From assembly GCF_003946245.1 (NCBI RefSeq), contig NZ_RHNN01000011.1:1-64000 (forward strand): DNA of 64,000 nucleotides, read 5' to 3'. Both the position numbers and the translations under genes were made by a program. Each line of letters opens with the position of its first letter. The first letter of the stretch is position 1. The notes below the pieces were generated by a model. It searched no databases, was not told the origin of the DNA, and was given only the letters and a program-made list of their open reading frames with translations. Shown here in pieces: positions 60,956-64,000 of this stretch. Source of the DNA: Levilactobacillus cerevisiae (GTDB lineage Bacteria > Bacillota > Bacilli > Lactobacillales > Lactobacillaceae).

Positions 60956-62161
60956 TTAGTAATCTAATTGTGGTGAAATTTTCCCAGAGACTATAATGAT
61001 TAATGAAAGTAGTAGGTATCCAACACCACCAATAAAGAAAAAGAAGCGAATTCCCAAGCTGTTAATTAGAATTGGAATTCCTAACAAGCCCACTGGTTGG
61101 CTCAAGTTGATCAGAGAAAAGTAGCTGTTTGAAACAGCCGCCAGATTCTTACTCTGGATTTTTTGCTGAAGTATCGTTTTGGAAGAAATGTTGAAGAAAG
61201 GGAGTGCGCCTCCCAATAACAGCAGACCTAGCAAGGAGCCAAATAGGTTTCTTGATTGACCAAATATCAAGAATGCAATTGGAACTTGGACGATTGCGAT
61301 ACGAATGAATGTGTGAATCTTAACTCTCGTGGAGAGGAATCGATAAACGACAGAACCTAACAGGAATCCGATGGAGAAGAGAGATTCCATGATACCAGTT
61401 AATTTAGTGTTGCTAAATATTTTTGCGGCCATTTGCGTAAAGTAGACATCATTAGGCGCAAGCAAAATATTGAAGAGGAGTGCTGTAGTTAATACCGGTA
61501 TAAGTGCTGGAACTTGTTTGAGTAGCTGATGGACCAGCCCTAAGCCATTCCAGATGGTCTCTTTGATTTCAACCTGTGTTCGAGCAGCTGTTGTTGGTTT
61601 CTTGGTTACCGTAACAAGCTTCGTGAGTAATCCAGCAACAATTAAATAGGAAAGAAAGTCAAATAGAAATAACGTGAATAGGGGGATTAATGTCATTAAT
61701 ACTGTGACTAATACGCCGGAAAAGAGATTGGCACCCATCCTTGCTGTACTAATAGCCGCGTTAATTTGATTGAAGGTGGCGGAATCGAACCACTCTACGG
61801 TGAGCTTAGTGACAACGGGATCAAAGAACGCTGAACAAATATCATATAGAACGGCACCGGCAACGAGAAGTGAAAACACTCTTATTTTAAAAAATGCACA
61901 GGCCAACAGCAAGAAAACAGCAGCACTCGATGCGAGGCAACTCGCAATGAGTAGTTTTTTGAGCTGAGGGTTCTTATCAACGAAGTACCCAATTGGCGCT
62001 GCTAAGAGGATTTCAGGTACAAACAATGTGAACGAAAAGATGCCAATGTACAAAGCGTTATGGAACCACGTGCTGATTAAAATAAGTAGCGCTATTCTGG
62101 AGAATCCGGTTCCAAAGTTATTCACGAATTGGCTGATTAGAATAATGTTCTTGTTATTCAC
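60956..62161 (-). CDS. MFS transporter, low-GC and probably acquired
   Basis: 401 aa with about 12 membrane segments; similar in layout to macrolide-type efflux MFS proteins (QFVNNFGTGFSRIALLILIS at the start, AAPIGYFVDKNPQLKK in loop 2-3). The codon usage is clearly AT-rich against its neighbours, which points to horizontal transfer. Starts at GTG 62161 with GAGAGGGGGA ahead. Substrate unknown. Confidence 0.8.
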   Translation of the reverse strand: MNNKNIILISQFVNNFGTGFSRIALLILISTWFHNALYIGIFSFTLFVPEILLAAPIGYFVDKNPQLKKLLIASCLASSAAVFLLLACAFFKIRVFSLLVAGAVLYDICSAFFDPVVTKLTVEWFDSATFNQINAAISTARMGANLFSGVLVTVLMTLIPLFTLFLFDFLSYLIVAGLLTKLVTVTKKPTTAARTQVEIKETIWNGLGLVHQLLKQVPALIPVLTTALLFNILLAPNDVYFTQMAAKIFSNTKLTGIMESLFSIGFLLGSVVYRFLSTRVKIHTFIRIAIVQVPIAFLIFGQSRNLFGSLLGLLLLGGALPFFNISSKTILQQKIQSKNLAAVSNSYFSLINLSQPVGLLGIPILINSLGIRFFFFIGGVGYLLLSLIIIVSGKISPQLDY

Positions 62162-62335
62162 GCTGCAGTCCCCCTCTCTGTGTAGAAGACAATAGCACTA
62201 AAAATGCTTTAACTTGAGTTTGCTTCACAAATTTAATTGATAAGTTTTCTGTATTATCAGAGTGAAAATAGGGCTGTATAAAAGAGTACGGGGATACAGA
62301 AAATTTTTTTGTCTAAAAAAATTTCACCTTTCCCC

Positions 62336-62366
62336 TTGCCTTGAAGTACACATGAAGGTTTATTCT
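62336..62366 (+). promoter_or_regulatory. MerR-type promoter with 19-bp spacer
   Basis: TTGCCT (62336-62341), a 19-bp spacer and TATTCT (62361-62366). The spacer region holds the imperfect dyad CCTTGAAGTACACATGAAGG (62339-62358). Over-long spacers with a central dyad are the hallmark of promoters activated by MerR proteins; a merR gene closes this operon. Confidence 0.8.
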
Positions 62367-62401
62367 AGGGTCATCAAAGCGTTAGGAAGGGAGCAAAATG
62401 C

Positions 62402-62992
62402 ATGACAAATCGTTTACCGAAAGGCCGCGGGGCCCAATCCGACGGGGCGGACACCAATGCTAGCCATCAGCCGGTTCGCCAGGTAACGCCGGGTGCGACT
62501 ACCCTGATCGTTTACTTTTCACGCAGTGGCAACACGGAAGCGCAAGCGCGGACGGCGGCCCAGTATCTAGGCGCCGACAGCTATGAATTAGTCGTCGCTC
62601 ACCCGTATCCGGTTGACTATCGCGCCAGCGTGGACCGGGCGACCCGGGAGCGGGAAAATCGCGAGTGGCCCGCGCTACTGACCGCCGACCTGCCCGACCT
62701 CAGTCAGTACCAACTGATTCTGTTGGGCCACCCCATCTGGGCCATGACCCCGGCGAATCCCATGCGGCAGTTTTTAGAACAGTTCGGCAACCAATTGGCG
62801 GGTAAACGGCTTGCCTCGTTTGCGACCAACGCTGGTTACGGGGCGGGCGACACCCAGCAGGTGCTAGCCCGGCTGACGCCAGCGTCGACCGTCGTTTTGC
62901 CCAATTATAGTATTCAAGATGTGCATTTAGAACGGACCGTCAGCGCGTTCAAACGCTGGCTCGACCAGACAAAAGGAGAGTCTTCATTATGA
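62402..62992 (+). CDS. Flavodoxin family protein
   Basis: 196 aa. FMN phosphate loop SRSGNTEAQA after the first strand (TLIVYFS), then ILLGHPIWAMTPANPMRQFLEQ, as in flavodoxin_4 proteins. A polar stretch of about 30 residues precedes the fold. ATG 62402 with GGAAGGGAG ahead. Its stop overlaps the next gene (ATGA). Confidence 0.85.
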   Translation: MTNRLPKGRGAQSDGADTNASHQPVRQVTPGATTLIVYFSRSGNTEAQARTAAQYLGADSYELVVAHPYPVDYRASVDRATRERENREWPALLTADLPDLSQYQLILLGHPIWAMTPANPMRQFLEQFGNQLAGKRLASFATNAGYGAGDTQQVLARLTPASTVVLPNYSIQDVHLERTVSAFKRWLDQTKGESSL

Positions 62993-63642
62993 CAAAAAAT
63001 GTTTTAATTTTAGCAGCGAACGGCCAGATTGCCCGGTTGGTGGAACACCGACTCTTAACGGAAGCGGCTTTTCAGGACGTCAACTTAACCTTGTTCTTGC
63101 GGGATGCCAGTCGCTTAGCCGACCTGCAAGCCAACCCGCGGGTGACGCTGATTGACGGCGACATTACCGATGCCAGCGCCGTCAGTGCCGCCATGGCCGA
63201 CCAAGACCTGGTTTTCGTGGCCGTGGTGGATCACGATGGCCAGAACCGCTTGACCAAGAGCGTGATTGCCGGCATGCGGGCCAACCACGTCGACCGGGTG
63301 CTGTTTACCAACGTGCTCGGGCTCTACAATGAAGTCGGCGGTGAATTTGGTCGCTGGAATTTGGCATCGATTGGTGCCGGGATGGCGCCAGCGCGGCAAT
63401 CCGATGCACTCTTGGCGGCGTCTGGCTTGGACTACACCACGTTGCGCCTGCCTTGGTTGAACGACCGCGGCGTCAGCTACACCGTGACCACCAAGGATCA
63501 GCCGTACGAAGGCGTTTCCGGCTCCCGGGCGAGCGTGGCGGACGTGGTGGTGAACATTATTTCCGACCCATCGCGCTACAGTCGTGATAGTATTGGGATG
63601 GCGGACCCGGCAACTGCGGGCCAAGACCGGCCAGTGTACTAA
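62989..63642 (+). CDS. NmrA-like NAD(P)H-binding protein
   Basis: 217 aa. Rossmann start VLILAANGQIARLV, then GDITDASAV and LFTNVLGLYNEVGGEFG. An atypical SDR without a clear Y-x-x-x-K. Coupled to the flavodoxin gene and followed 20 nt later by merR, so probably a redox or electrophile stress operon. Confidence 0.8.
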   Translation: MTKNVLILAANGQIARLVEHRLLTEAAFQDVNLTLFLRDASRLADLQANPRVTLIDGDITDASAVSAAMADQDLVFVAVVDHDGQNRLTKSVIAGMRANHVDRVLFTNVLGLYNEVGGEFGRWNLASIGAGMAPARQSDALLAASGLDYTTLRLPWLNDRGVSYTVTTKDQPYEGVSGSRASVADVVVNIISDPSRYSRDSIGMADPATAGQDRPVY

Positions 63643-63662
63643 ATTAGAGGAGCTGAAATGCA

Positions 63663-64000
63663 ATGAACATTAAAGAAGCGAGTGAAAAAACGGGGGTCTC
63701 CTCCGCAGCTATCCGCTACTACGAGAAGGAATCCCTGATTCCCGCGATTGATCGGACCGAGGTGGGCAACCGCGATATTGACGACCGCATCATTCGGCGT
63801 ATCCGCTTCGTGACCCAGATGCGGGCCGCGGGGATGAGTATTGAAAATCTGCGTCGTTACATTCAACTATTTGATGCCCAAGAAGATAACACGAAGGAAC
63901 AAAAGGCGTTACTGCAGGAACAATTGGCCGTGATGGAAGAAAAGCGCGACGATCTGCAGTCGGCGATTGACCATCTGAATTACAAGCTCAACCACTTCTA
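63663..64000 (+). CDS. MerR-family regulator (runs off the window)
   Basis: 112 aa visible, no stop before the edge. The winged helix-turn-helix is NIKEASEKTGVSSAAIRYYEKESLIPAIDR, then FVTQMRAAGMSIENLRRYI and a dimerisation coil. No sensing cysteine seen so far. ATG 63663 with GAGGAG ahead. It probably activates the 62336 promoter and its own operon. Confidence 0.88.
   Translation, partial: MNIKEASEKTGVSSAAIRYYEKESLIPAIDRTEVGNRDIDDRIIRRIRFVTQMRAAGMSIENLRRYIQLFDAQEDNTKEQKALLQEQLAVMEEKRDDLQSAIDHLNYKLNHF

Overview
The window looks like a chromosomal segment of a high-GC lactic acid bacterium of the family Lactobacillaceae, most like Levilactobacillus or a related heterofermentative genus. This rests on the gene set (two-subunit beta-galactosidase LacLM, proline iminopeptidase PepI, pyruvate oxidase, GH51 arabinofuranosidase, a WxL-type surface protein, YhgE/Pip proteins, a PyrR-type attenuator and CcpA cre sites), strong AGGAGG ribosome binding sites and GC-rich third codon positions. 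Species is inference. There are no rRNA or tRNA genes, no intact insertion sequence, no prophage and no CRISPR array.

The first 39 kb carry six intergenic 16-bp ParB-site (parS-like) palindromes, which places the window in the origin-proximal part of the chromosome. Left to right: an MFS transporter behind a leader with an intrinsic terminator; a WxL-like surface protein; a TetM-like ribosomal GTPase; rsgA behind a very long hairpin RNA; a fragment of a RelB/DinJ antitoxin; a MarR / quinone oxidoreductase / acyltransferase group; a MarR-GDSL-PepI group; an MFS symporter; pyrFE behind a PyrR attenuator; an M23 peptidase; a two-gene AbiL-like (AAA15 ATPase + RloB) defence cassette; and a secreted beta-helix protein.

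From 22 to 38 kb: a 922-aa YhgE/Pip membrane protein with a divergent TetR; yaaA; deoC with its SorC-type regulator; an AlkD-like glycosylase; a GH51 arabinofuranosidase cut by a nonsense codon; small secreted proteins; a second TetR-YhgE pair; an SDR/TetR pair; and an EamA transporter. From 39.3 to 45.8 kb lies a compact four-gene Wadjet-like (JetABCD) SMC anti-plasmid operon whose first gene seems to lack a standard start codon.

From 46 to 64 kb: acetyltransferase and secreted-protein genes, an XRE regulator broken by two in-frame stops, a glpR/gldA module with cre control, an NmrA-type oxidoreductase, lacLM, pyruvate oxidase with a structured leader, a mazEF module with an extra small ORF, a TetR-controlled NAD-dependent reductase, a low-GC MFS exporter, and a MerR-controlled flavodoxin/NmrA operon running off the right edge.

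The least expected signal is a set of four ~180-200 nt intergenic elements (21.87-22.08, 32.10-32.29, 52.22-52.40 and 52.62-52.80 kb, two on each strand) that keep short core motifs while their stems change sequence on both arms. That is the mark of a structured RNA family that I cannot name.
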